Source: Phoenix dactylifera (lineage: Eukaryota > Streptophyta > Magnoliopsida > Arecales > Arecaceae). From it: DNA of 64,000 nucleotides. Below are positions 25,086-35,403 of this stretch, in pieces. The notes under the pieces were generated by a model. The model was given only the letters and a program-made list of their open reading frames with translations. It searched no databases and was not told where the DNA came from. Each line of letters starts with the position of its first letter. Positions within the stretch are counted from its first letter, which is position 1. The stretch is taken from contig NC_052393.1 of assembly GCF_009389715.1 (NCBI RefSeq), positions 558,001 to 622,000 of the forward strand. Direction: 5' to 3'. The translations under genes and the position numbers were made by a program.

Positions 25086-25523
25086 TGTAACAACTCAGAA
25101 GTTAACCCAAAATGACTAGTCGGAAAGTATTATTTGGGTTCTTTGATCCCGTATAAGTACCCAAGATCTCCTCGGCGAATAACCGATGTGGGACTAAACA
25201 GATGCCAGCACGGATCCTCACATTCTCTCCTCGTTTAAGCCCCGACGTCCTCGTCAGGCTAAATGTTCAAATTCATTTAAATCTAATCACAAACACCACA
25301 ATAGGGCTTATGGTCAGCCTCTATGAATCCGGCTGCAGTGTCCCCTAATTCACATAGTCTATGAGCCGAGTTTGCTCTGATACCATTTGTATCAACTCAG
25401 GACCTCATCCAAATGACTAGCCGAAAAGTACTATTTAGGTTCCTTGATCCCATATTAGTACCCAAGATCTCTTCAGCGAATAAACAATGTGGGACCAAAC
25501 ACACGCCAACACGGGTCCTCACA
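25086..25523 (-). mobile_element. Complete TRIM family A element (438 bp)
   Basis: The two LTRs are 25388-25523 (5' on the minus strand) and 25086-25222 (3'), each opening TGTGAGGA and closing in TACA. The 5' LTR is followed at once by AATGGTATCAGAGC, a perfect initiator-Met primer-binding site (25385-25374). The 3' LTR is preceded by the purine tract AACGAGGAGAGAA. The interior is about 165 bp with no ORF. Five-base GATAC target duplications flank the element (25081-25085 and 25524-25528). These are the hallmarks of a TRIM that needs enzymes in trans. The 3' LTR contains GTCCCACATCG, the plant snRNA upstream element. Confidence 0.93.
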
Positions 25524-25529
25524 GATACC

Positions 25530-26860
25530 ATTATTGGTCGTTCTAATGATCATTGTTATTTGAAAATAACGTTTAAAGTTTTTTATATTAAAATAATCAC
25601 AGATATAATGGATTACGTAATATAGTTAATATGTAATAATGAACTAATAATAATAATATCTTTTCATTAATTTAAACAATATTTTTAACCATATATTCTG
25701 AGAAAAAGTTGAAATATTAATCAATATTATTTATTAAAAAGAAAGTGCAAGTGCAAATAACAATCATTGTTTGTGTTATAGCAATTATTTATGATGAAAA
25801 ATAATGGTTGTTATATTTTTCTACATTATTTATCTCAATAATGGACTGAAGGGTGGCTAAAAATGTTAAAATTCTCGTTGTAACATTGTTATTTAAAACA
25901 ATGCTAGATCCTTGGACCGCCTCTGTTATTATGCTTTTGGACCCTAACTTACTCCTTTAACTTCTTATCCAATTACAGCGATCAAAAAATATTCAAATAA
26001 TCTATACCTAATATTTTTAGATGCTAAAATTTGGGTTATCTTTTAGAGATTGACTGCTAGGGCTACAAATGATTGGATTAACCCGTTTCTGATTTAGAAT
26101 TGATTTGAAATTAATCCATTTCAACCTAAATAGAAATTATCCGGATTAAGCTTGGATTCAAAAGGCTGACCTGTTTTAGATATAGATTGGATTTGGAATT
26201 TTGAATTCCCAATATGATTGCAAACCTAACCAAATCCATCGAAAACTAGTATACTATATATTTCAAAATGCTTCCTGCTATAATAAATTAGTTTTCTTTT
26301 TCATGATATGAATTGTTAATAATTTATGCTATTAGCTATAGATACTTGGTTAATTATCCATCAAATCTTATACGGAAAATGTCTTTAGCCATATTTGCAT
26401 AGTTGCTTGCGATTACTTTACTGTATAATATATTATAATATGATTAGATAATCAATTTGTATATGTTGTTGGTTTTTGTTTAGGTTCGAAAAAATTGATG
26501 GATTAATAAAATTAATATTAAATCTAATCTGATCTAGCTTGAGAAAAGGATTATATTTGGATTTAAAATTTGAACTGATTCAAATATATTGGATTTATAT
26601 TGTACCTATCTCCCATCCAATTCACCTTGGCAAGATATAAAAATTGAGACTTTTCAAGATTTTTGGCCTAACATATAAAAACCAGGATATCAACTTCCTG
26701 ACTAATTTACCAAAATTCAAATCTTATTTGATAGAAGCTAACATTTGCAAAACCCTACCTAGCTAAGTGGAAATATCATTCACCAACGGCCCCATTTTCC
26801 AAGGTAAATGTCGAAATTCAATGGGTTACCTTTTAAGAGACAAAACAATACTTCCCATTT
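25530..26860. other. Intergenic, AT-rich; possible truncated hAT remnant
   Basis: From about 26054 a TAGGGCTACAAATGA start and ACCCG/GGATT-type interior resemble a hAT-like element, but the other end is not visible. There is no gene. Confidence 0.3.
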
Positions 26861-26861
26861 T

Positions 26862-26964
26862 GTCATGTAGACATCCGATGAAATTGGAATAGCGATATAG
26901 AGAAGATTAGCATAACCCTATGCAAGGATGACACGCATAAATCGAGAAATGGTCAAAATTTTTT
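26862..26964 (+). pseudogene. U6 snRNA-derived sequence, probable pseudogene
   Basis: The core closely follows plant U6: GACATCCGAT, AATTGGAA, AGAGAAGATTAGCAT, CAAGGATGACACGCA and AAATCGAGAAATGGTC, ending in a run of six T. Departures are a missing 5' hairpin (GTCATGTA in place of the GC-rich stem), a three-base insertion after TTGGAA, and a shortened, mutated segment after the ACAGAGA-equivalent region. No upstream element (RTCCCACATCG) or well-placed TATA box precedes it in the 100 bp I checked. It is most likely a retroposed or decayed copy of the Pol III-transcribed spliceosomal RNA. Confidence 0.85.
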
Positions 26965-26969
26965 GAAGT

Positions 26970-28310
26970 AAATATGATTAATCTTTAATAAAAGCCGGGT
27001 GGCTCTTTTTGCCACCTTTTGCATCAAAAAAAATTGTAGTGTAATGTCATCAAACTTAAATTACATCACCATCCCCAAAGCCATAACCTACATGGTAGAA
27101 GTTTACAGATGACGTGGTGGGGTATAAATTTTGACTCCCAACCATGTTCTCACCCTTGAGAGAGCTTTCGTCAATGTTCTAAAGCCAATTAAGATGCGTG
27201 CAGCATTTGGCCGGGTACATTGACATAGATAAATATGATCCTTTGGGTGCTGTCGGCTGCTTTTATTTGTTCTGTTCTTCTTCTTCTTTTTTTTTGATTG
27301 GCACGTATCATTGGCAAAATCCTGGACAAAAAAACAAGCTAGGATTTTGTACGTGGACTCCCCAACAACTTGGCCATCATCAAAGTTTTCTCGTACAATA
27401 AAGAAAGATGCAGGCTTTCTCAATTTAGACTTGAGAGGCAGAAAAAAATAAAGTATGAAGTGGATCTCAATCAACTTTATATAAAGGGATAAGTCTGAAA
27501 GGTGATGCCTAGTCTGCAAGGGGTTAGAGGTGTGGCTATGGCAAGATCCAAATTGGTAGGAAACTTTAGCACCCAAGCCAGGCTCTGGTCTGGTGGCAAG
27601 CTGGACCCCATGCATTTCTCAAAAGCACTTTCTATAGTGTATCTCTACAAGATCTCATATGAATGTAGTGTTGTCATAAATCCATACAAAAGCCAAAACT
27701 TTTAGGGCAAGATGGCAGGCGGATTTTGTTTTTTGCCAACCATTTGCCTGACAATGCTATCTTCTAGCCAGGTGTATGAAAATTTCATGGATTTTGGATC
27801 CCTTTTTATCCATTCATGATGCTCCTTTGTGAAGCTATCCTACTCACTTGTGTATGTGGCATGGTGCTTTGGAGAAAAAAGAAAAAAGGTGACACCCAAC
27901 ATCGTATCGGGCAGATGGAGCATGTCCGGGGAAAACTACAAAGTCTAAATCTAGAAAGATTTTCATACTCAATATGGATTACTTTGACTATTACAAGCGG
28001 GGCTGAATAGGGTTCAAGAGCGAGATCTGACAAATCGAAAAACCAAGTTGCAAGCCAAACTTCAAGAGATCATAATTTAGTCCTACGATCCTAGATTGAG
28101 AGGATCTTTTTTTGAAATTGTGTATCTTTTCGATATTTATTATTTTGAGCGAACTTCCTATGAGGTTCAATCGAACTAAAATTCCATCATTTAGGCTCCA
28201 AAACAGGCTGATTAAACTGAAAGTTTTATTTTTAGATAAGACTTTAACCAGCGTATCTATCAATTCGAGAATCTTTTCAAAATTTTTAACTTTTCTAGAA
28301 GATTTCTACT
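26970..28310. other. Intergenic, no convincing gene
   Basis: The longest frame (27103-27615, minus, 170 codons) contains a homopolymer Lys run and no family motif. Composition is repeat-like. No RNA gene was recognised. Confidence 0.35.
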
Positions 28311-28319
28311 AGTAATGTC

Positions 28320-28500
28320 TATTTTAGTAAAGAAAGACCTATTATAATTAGAAAGAGAAATCCAACCTAAATTGTCTAAGGGCAGACTTCACATTATAAA
28401 TAGAAGCTATGTACCTCTTTTTTTTTATCATCAATAAAAGAAACATTATAAATCTTTCTTCTCTCCGATCGGATTAGCATAAATTTGAAAGATGGTGGCG
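28320..28500 (+). mobile_element. Candidate LTR end with primer-binding-like site
   Basis: An ATTATAAATAGAAGC TATA-type block near 28394 is followed by a T-rich stretch, AATAAAAG near 28433 and GATGGTGGCGTCCATC, which faintly resembles the GGCGCCGTCTGTGGG region after many Ty3-type LTRs. There is no partner LTR or coding sequence. Confidence 0.27.
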
Positions 28501-29129
28501 TCCATCATTTATCAATTGGAACCAATATACTACTTTAATTAATTCTATCAAATGATCATTATACTCGGATCATCACAGTACCAGTGAAACCGTATCTTTT
28601 TTTATCCTTTCAGAATCTTGATGTTCTTACTTTGCCAAAGGTTTAGTTCCTGAATCCTGATTTTGCCCCTAAATTTCCTGCTATATTGTTTTTAGGAGAA
28701 AATTATTGCTAGAATTCGCCCCCTTCGAAATGTAGATATTTCCTGTACATATAATGTGAAAGGTATAGTTTTAGCTTTTGCCCCTAAAATCCTTGCGAGT
28801 CAATGGCTTGGCGCCGAGAAGAGAGTCCACATGACAATCCACCCACCAATAGGAAACGCCTGCTTATGCCTTGTCTCGTTTTCGGCTCTTTTATATGGAT
28901 GTCTATGGGCATTTGCGTTTGGGCAACCATCTAGTTGCTCAATTGTTGTCCTCTTAAAACTCATTTATCAATTATTTTTATTTAAAAATAGAGTTATAAA
29001 AATCAAAAAAAAATATTTGAATATTATTTTTATTTATTTTTTAAACAATCAATTATATTATTTTTAAAAAGTTAATTTTTTTTATTTTCACTCTTTTAAA
29101 AATAAATAATTAATATTTTTGCTATCACA

Positions 29130-29515
29130 CCCAACAACGCCTCGATCTCCACCACGACCGCTACCGCTACCACCGCTATCATGTCACACCATCGCCATCA
29201 CCACCTTCATTGCCTCTACTACGTCACAAGCGCTATCGTTGCCGTCTCCACCATATTGCCAGCATTCCTGCCACCACCGCTACCGCCGCTACCATCCCTG
29301 CTACTATTGTCGTAGCCAACTCTACCACATCACCACCACTAACGCTATAGCTACCTTCATTGTCTCCACCATATTGTCAGTATTCCCGCCACCACCATCA
29401 CCGCCATCATCATTGCTGCCATTATCGTAGCAACTTTACCACATCACCACCTCTAACACCATAGCTATCTCCATTGTCTCCACCATCACTACAATCATCT
29501 CTATCATCATTATTA
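29130..29515. repeat. ACC/ATC/GCT-rich low-complexity tract
   Basis: About 380 bp of interrupted trinucleotide-like sequence rich in CCACCACC, GCTACC and ATCACC. Two longer segments repeat (TTCATTG(C/T)CTC and CACCATATTG(C/T)CAG). The order is irregular and it is not a gene. Confidence 0.7.
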
Positions 29516-29519
29516 TATT

Positions 29520-31180
29520 TATGTTTTTAGAAATAATTGACTGTACTAAATATTCTAATATTTTAAAGCTTTATAAAACATACCAATAGAATTTTTATTT
29601 GTTCGTTTTTTAAAGCAGAAAAAAGTGGAAGTGATGCCTAACAACATCTAAAGTTTATCATTCATAAATATTAACTTTAATGGTTAAACATATTTGATGC
29701 AGATTTTCTTATTTATGCATCTAAATATATGTATATGTATGCATGTAAATCTGTATGCATGCATATATGCTATTTTTTTTGTATAAAAATACAGATTTTC
29801 ATTGGTGAAAATGGGATAGATATATCTAAATCTGCATGATTCACCGGACCATACAGTCAATATAGACCTATGGGTTAGGGATGGACCCCAAACTAGGACT
29901 AAGCGCCAATCAGATCCAACACTTGGATCTCATGATATAATTGGAATGGACCTGATTTAATTTGATTAGACACAACGAAAAAGTAATTTGAAACTATGAA
30001 TCTATGTCCATCTGGATCCAACCTGAACATTAGGTAAGATTTGACTCTAAATCTTGGACCTAGAAAGAGATGAGCACTTTGGGTCAAGCAGGATGCCGAC
30101 ACAACCCAACCAACATGCAACCCTGCAACACTATTTTCTAAACTTCCTCTATGGCATTTCTCATCTTGAGTTCGAATCTTTTATGACGCGTGATTTGCAT
30201 CGCAGAATGTTGTACAGCTAATAATAGCCACAACATCATCTCATCACGAAGACAGAAAGTTGTCAAATATAGCACATCATGTTCGATGCGAAACATAATA
30301 ATAGGATGCTGAACAACCATACTCCATCTCCTTTGGAGGATGGTGTCGTGCAAAACACAAACCATAGAGGATCCTTCGACAACCACAAAGCAAAAACTTG
30401 ATTAGTTTTATAAAAATAGGGAAAAATAGAATCAAGCAAATTAGTCACCGATTATTAGATTCCTGATTACTCAAGTTAGTTGAAACGTTCCTATAATCAT
30501 CCTTAAGATCCTTGATGATGCAACCATAGCACCCGACCGTCAAACCAAGAAGTGGTTGGAGATTGACATGAGAGATGCATGGACCACCTAAAATTTTCAC
30601 AAGACTTTGGGTCCTCATGTCGGCAAGGTGTTCATGTCTAGTTGCTTAATTTGCACTCAGAGGGTATGTGAAGGAACTTTCAAACTTCCATGAGCAACTC
30701 CTAATGCTTTGCTTTAAGAAGTTAAAAAAGTTATATAAAGGATGAAGGGGAAATGTCTGGATAAGGTTGGAGAGCATATGGGTCTTACTAACAAGCTCTT
30801 TTCTTATATCAATCTGACGGTGAATCCACTCACTTCAACTACCAACCCATCTTGTACAAGCTAGAAGACTATTGGCCAGTTTGGTTCTAATGCAATGTCC
30901 TCATGATAGAGCCAGTATTCTCGAAGGAGAAGAGAGGATGGATAACTGTGAGAGATTCAATGGAAGAACTTTGAGACAGAGATAAAGATAGATAAGATCC
31001 ATAAATAGAGGCCAGAGGGGGTGGGTAGGTGGGAGATATTTTGTTACCTATATATTTATATTCATGTATATGTGTTTATATGTATGTATGTATGCAACTA
31101 TAACCATAATCATCCAATCCTTTTTCAACTACTTGGGTGATATTCAGTCGCAAAGTATATTAAAAGACAGTATGGATACG
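29520..31180. other. Intergenic, no gene recognised
   Basis: Contains a sequence from 29876 (TAGGGATGG) to 30125 (rc CAGGGTTGC) with hAT-like ends but no target duplication. A decayed coding-like stretch (about 30480-31000) has many stops. An ATGT microsatellite lies near 31080. Confidence 0.3.
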
Positions 31181-31194
31181 TACAATGAAGAGTA

Positions 31195-31335
31195 ATAAAA
31201 GGTATTTTAGGAGGGGGTTACCTAAAGCAACATGGATGGATGCTATAAGAAATGATTTAGAAACTTTGAATGATATTAGAGATCGGCGAATAAGGATTCA
31301 TAAAACTGATCCCAAATAGTTGAGAAAAAACTCAA
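31195..31335 (+). mobile_element. LINE tail remnant
   Basis: Translation across the stretch gives PKATWMDAIRNDLETLN, then DRRIRIHKTDP and a stop in AAATAGTTGAG. This resembles the C-terminal tail common to plant non-LTR retrotransposon fragments (a GRPK-TW pattern). It is short and without flanking reverse transcriptase. Confidence 0.45.
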
Positions 31336-31711
31336 TAATTTTAATTATAGTTATATTTATAATATATAAATTGATGGATGGAGAGATGGATAGAATCTAA
31401 TTTTCATTTCATGCTTAAAATATAGCATATACAAACCCATAGAGAATTATTGTAGGATGAGATCAATGGAACAAAACCCGTGTAGTTTGATTCTTATATG
31501 GTAGTTGAAATTAAATGTTGATGTTTATGGAATTTTTATTATATTTATTTATAATGAATATATTAGGTGGAAATTATTTTCCTCCCCCCATTTTATTTTT
31601 TTAGAGTAATTTTTTCTTCCAACATAAAGGCCCATAGGCAAATGTGCTACATGACTAGGGGTAACCATTCCCTTAATACCTTTAACCCCCAAAATTTATG
31701 GGAAGCCACCA

Positions 31712-32031
31712 AGGTGGTAGCACAGTTGGAACGAAGCTTTGCTTCCATCGACGTAGTCTAGGTTCGAAATGCACGGGCGTCGATTAAATGTTGGAGACCG
31801 TATGTCCCCGTTTGGACACGCTCGTTGGGAACGCTATCTGGTCCAGCTGTCACTGAGGTGGTGCTAGGGTGACGTACTCACACGTGGGGTGACCCACGGG
31901 TCAGGGAAGGTATGAGCAAAATTTCTACCTACATCGAAGATTTTTTAGTGGAAGGGGGGCCAAGTGGGAGCTGCTACGCGGGTGAGATTTCCTCTCCCCC
32001 CTCCTCTTTTTTCACCAAAAAAAAAAAAAAA
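31712..32031 (+). mobile_element. tRNA-derived SINE with poly-A tail
   Basis: The start carries a Pol III A-box-like GGTAGCACAGTTGG and, about 30 bp on, a B-box GGTTCGAAATG. A GC-rich body follows (ACGTGGGGTGACCCACGGG) and the element ends in 15 A (32017-32031). The layout is that of a tRNA-related SINE rather than a tRNA gene, as there is no acceptor stem. No clear target duplication. Confidence 0.6.
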
Positions 32032-32039
32032 TCTAAGAA

Positions 32040-33640
32040 GAGAGGATTTGATCCCAAATTATTTGATATAACTCCTAAAAATTTTACCAGCTTGGTAAGC
32101 TATCACCTTTAAATATGAGACCACAAAAAGTAAAGTGGGATCTCTAGCTTCATGTAAATTTTTATAATCAGCTCATGAAATTTGCTTTCCTGATGAGTGA
32201 CAATATATAAATAGTGCGGGCATTAAGGAATGGTTATGCAAGTTTACAATGAGTGCAACTATGCAAGGGGAAGTGAGGTCCCAACCTGACTCAATCCATT
32301 GCTGTCCTTATTTTCCGGGTGAAAAAAATATTAAACAACTATGCATGTAACATTCCAAATATGAAACATAAATCTCAACATCTATAGCACCAAAAATAAG
32401 AAAGATTTTCTGATATATGATTCTTATTTTTCATACAAATTTTTCTTATTAATTAATATTTTTCAAAATACTTTCGTAAGAGCTCACATTCAACTTTATG
32501 GTTGATTGGTGCTTGGCATATTTCAAGCAGTTGTTCGGTAACTGTTCTCACCATCCACTTTCATATATATGCAGAGGCTTTCACGTAGAAACCATAAGAT
32601 GGGAGTCTGAAAATAACTAAATGTTTCTTTTGACATTTTGAATAATATTTTCTTCTTCCTACATACTTCACAAACATGTGGCAAAGACTTAGCTATAAGC
32701 AACTGAGGTCTTTTAGGAGAGCTGTAAATGATTTTTCTATTAATATGCTTCTCATATAGATCGGCAATAGTTGGTGTTCTATGTAAAATTTGTAAATTTG
32801 TCATAAAAAATTGTTAAGGGTCCACTCCAAGGCATAAAAAAATGTCATTAGAATATTTTTTGGATAGAGATTGCAAATAATATGCAATCTTCAAAAGTAA
32901 AAACACATAAGCAATAAAAATTGTTTTTTTTGTATTATTTTTTCTTTTCATATAGTGACCAGAATACTATTCTATTGTCATGGATTTGCAACTCAAAGAC
33001 TTGAAAATAATTAAAGATCCAAATGGATTAGAGCTTTATAGTTCTTTCTAAGGAAAAAATGATAACAATTGATGGTCCAATATAGGACCTAAATTAATGC
33101 TTCTTACATGCTTTGACACTTCCATCCTCTCTCAATCTCCTTCCCATCCCAACTTTCTTGCATTGTCTCCTCCCTCCCTTTACCACATTCAATGATGCCT
33201 TCTACCAGGATATAATTGTAGAGGATTGCTCTACCTTCGAGAGTTGCAGAGGATACACTTATCCCGGTTTTGACGCCTTATTAGCTGAACGCAGAGCCTT
33301 TTGGTACCCGTATCAAAGAGAGACTAGGGATTCCATGACGAGCCGTTGGTGGTAGAGATTAAATTCTAGAATACATTAAATTTTTTTGAATAATTCTTGG
33401 TTCTTCACTTGGCCAAATGATTGCAGAATTATTTTTTGGTAAATAAACTGATACGAACTCACCAAAACAAAACAAATTAATCCAAAACCATTCAAGCACT
33501 TTTTTTCTTCTAAAAGTTATGATTTATTCACAGATTCAGCATGGCTTATTCTTTCATTCTTCTATGAATTGCAAATCAATGATTTATTCTTATCTTGAAG
33601 GGAACTTTTAACAATTTACTTCTAAAGCCCGTTTGGGGAA
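32040..33640. other. Intergenic, no gene recognised
   Basis: Frames of 80-93 codons (33113-33355 plus, without an ATG start; 32523-32804 minus) show no known domain. The first ends in a tryptophan/arginine-rich stretch (ERRAFWYPYQRE) that I do not recognise. Confidence 0.3.
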
Positions 33641-33649
33641 GTCATGGCA

Positions 33650-34065
33650 GTTGAGCTTTATGTAATATAGCATAATATTAATGTAATATAATATAATATT
33701 ATTATAATATAGTAATATAATATTATATACTATAGCATAATAATTTAATATAATATTAAATTATTTAACATAACATATCAATGTAATATGATATAATGTA
33801 ATATAATATTATATTTATAGTATAATATAATAATAAATGTATAATATATTATAATTATTAGCATAAATTAATTTTCCATTCTCTCAATGACTATGGAATA
33901 ATATAATATAATATTAAATTATTTAACATAACATATTAATATATTATAATATAATATTATATTATATTATAGTTATAGTATAATACAATAATAAAGATAT
34001 AAAATATTATAATTATATTATATAATATATTTGTATAATTATTATATTTTATTATGGGTATTTTG
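33650..34065. repeat. TA-rich block with repeated segment
   Basis: About 400 bp nearly all A and T. ATAATATTAAATTATTTAACA is repeated near 33750 and 33908. It ends roughly 400 bp before the SmD2 leader. Confidence 0.75.
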
Positions 34066-34309
34066 ATCTAAAAAGAAAAAAATATTATAACTCAAAACAG
34101 TTTTCTGATAATTCTTAAAAATGTTTTTTCATCATATATCCGCCAATCGTACCGAGATATTTCCCCCTCCTCTAAAAAAAAAAAAAAAAAAAAAAAAACG
34201 CACATAACCCCCGCTACAACACATCAATATCGGTGCATCACTGGATCGGTGCACCTGCAATGCACGTGACATGATTCTTGACGGCGTCCGTGGCACGCAA
34301 GGGCTCCCG

Positions 34310-34490
34310 CGAGGCCCGTGATTTACTTTTCTTCGCTTGAATCCACCGATGGATCGTGCAATTGGCGCTTCGAGATCCATGGAGCCTGAGTTCGGAATGC
34401 TTTGAGATGTGTGTGAGACGAGATCCAACGATGTACCCGAAGGAGATCAATCATTATTTCACGCGAAAGGTCCAATCCGAACTCATAGGC
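34310..34490 (-). repeat. Dispersed repeat copy next to the SmD2 promoter
   Basis: On the minus strand CTTTCGCGTGAAATAATGAT and AATTGCACGATCCAT..GGTGGATTC..CGAAGAAAAG match blocks of the repeat at 22985-23260. It lies directly upstream of the inferred SmD2 leader exon. Confidence 0.5.
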
Positions 34491-34499
34491 AATGCGGCG

Positions 34500-34603
34500 T
34501 AACGGCGTCATCCTTCGTTAGCAATGTCGGTCGCTTGCGTTTAAACCCCGCTTCCGACTCTCCGCGTGTAGGGTTTGCGAAAAGAAAGAAACAACAGCTC
34601 CAG
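34500..34603 (+). other. Probable non-coding leader exon of SmD2
   Basis: The leader ends in ACAACAGCTCCAG before the donor GTGCGTTTC at 34604. Telobox-like TAGGGTTT motifs at 34569, 34631 and 34660 flank it; such motifs are common near starts of plant translation and RNA-processing genes. The start of this exon is a guess. It would join to the exon beginning at 38954. Confidence 0.5.
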
Positions 34604-35345
34604 GTGCGTTTCTCCTCCTTTCCAAGTCCTTAGGGTTTTCGTATCTCCCACTTGGGTTTTAGGGTTTAAGCTTGTTCCTTCAAGTTTGGGTCGATGGATC
34701 TTATGTCTCGTCTTCTTAAATCCTAGAAGAGCAGAGCTCTACGATAATACTGATTTTTCGATCTTTCCCCCTCTTTTTGAATATTTTGATGCATAGATTA
34801 GCACGGAGGATTTATTTTTGTAGGAGTTTGATTGAGTAGAGATCGGTGGGGCGAATGCTTACAAGTTTTAAATCTTATGTTTGCACTTCAAGATCGTTTA
34901 GTTCGGGCCATGGTTTTCTTGAAATTCCGATACATAGTGGCATTTGTTAGAAAGGGGAGGGATCAAAAGGAACTTTTTAGCGAGAAAATTTCATTTATGT
35001 TCTTTTTAAAAGGAGGAGTTCTTCGCGATTTTTATGAAAGAGATCAGATTATGATGGGTTGTGATTTTGATTTGAATAATTTTGTCTGGCCTGAAAGATG
35101 CTAGGGTTTTGGGTCGCTGGAGTAGTTGGGATCTATCAAGAATACCTATGTGAGTGCTTTCTTTAGTCTTTTGCCATTTGGAGTCTTGTATTGACTATTG
35201 AGAAGTTCATATCACAGGGAATTCATATATTAGTATACTGTGAGAATCTCAGAAGGCCTTTCTTGCTTTCTATCTGCTAACTGATGTTGACGAATATTTC
35301 TTTATTGTTTTTTGTCTCTGATCTTTCAAATCCTTTAAAGATAAT

Positions 35346-35346
<1 letters not shown>

Positions 35347-35388
<42 letters not shown>

Positions 35389-35403
35389 AAAAAAAAAAAA
35401 AAA
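35347..35403. repeat. C32-A25 homopolymer pair in SmD2 intron 1
   Basis: 32 consecutive C (35347-35378) run straight into 25 A (35379-35403). Lengths of such runs are rarely reliable in assemblies. Confidence 0.9.

Noticed and set aside
27103..27615. 170-codon open frame on the minus strand
   Set aside because: It contains a Lys homopolymer from a T-run and no domain, and both strands are open in part. It is probably chance in repeat-derived sequence.
29130..29515. Coding region rich in Pro, His and Thr codons
   Set aside because: It is an irregular trinucleotide low-complexity tract with no conserved domain and no convincing start or splice structure.
29876..30125. Putative hAT-like element (TAGGGATGG / CAGGGTTGC ends)
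   Set aside because: The flanking 8-mers do not match and the ends are short, so it is left as intergenic sequence.
31712..31765. Possible tRNA gene
   Set aside because: A and B boxes are present but no acceptor or anticodon stems pair; the long body and poly-A tail point to a SINE.
33113..33355. 80-codon plus-strand frame
   Set aside because: No ATG start, no domain and no supported splice partners. Its end (AFWYPYQRE) looks protein-like, but that is not enough to call a gene.
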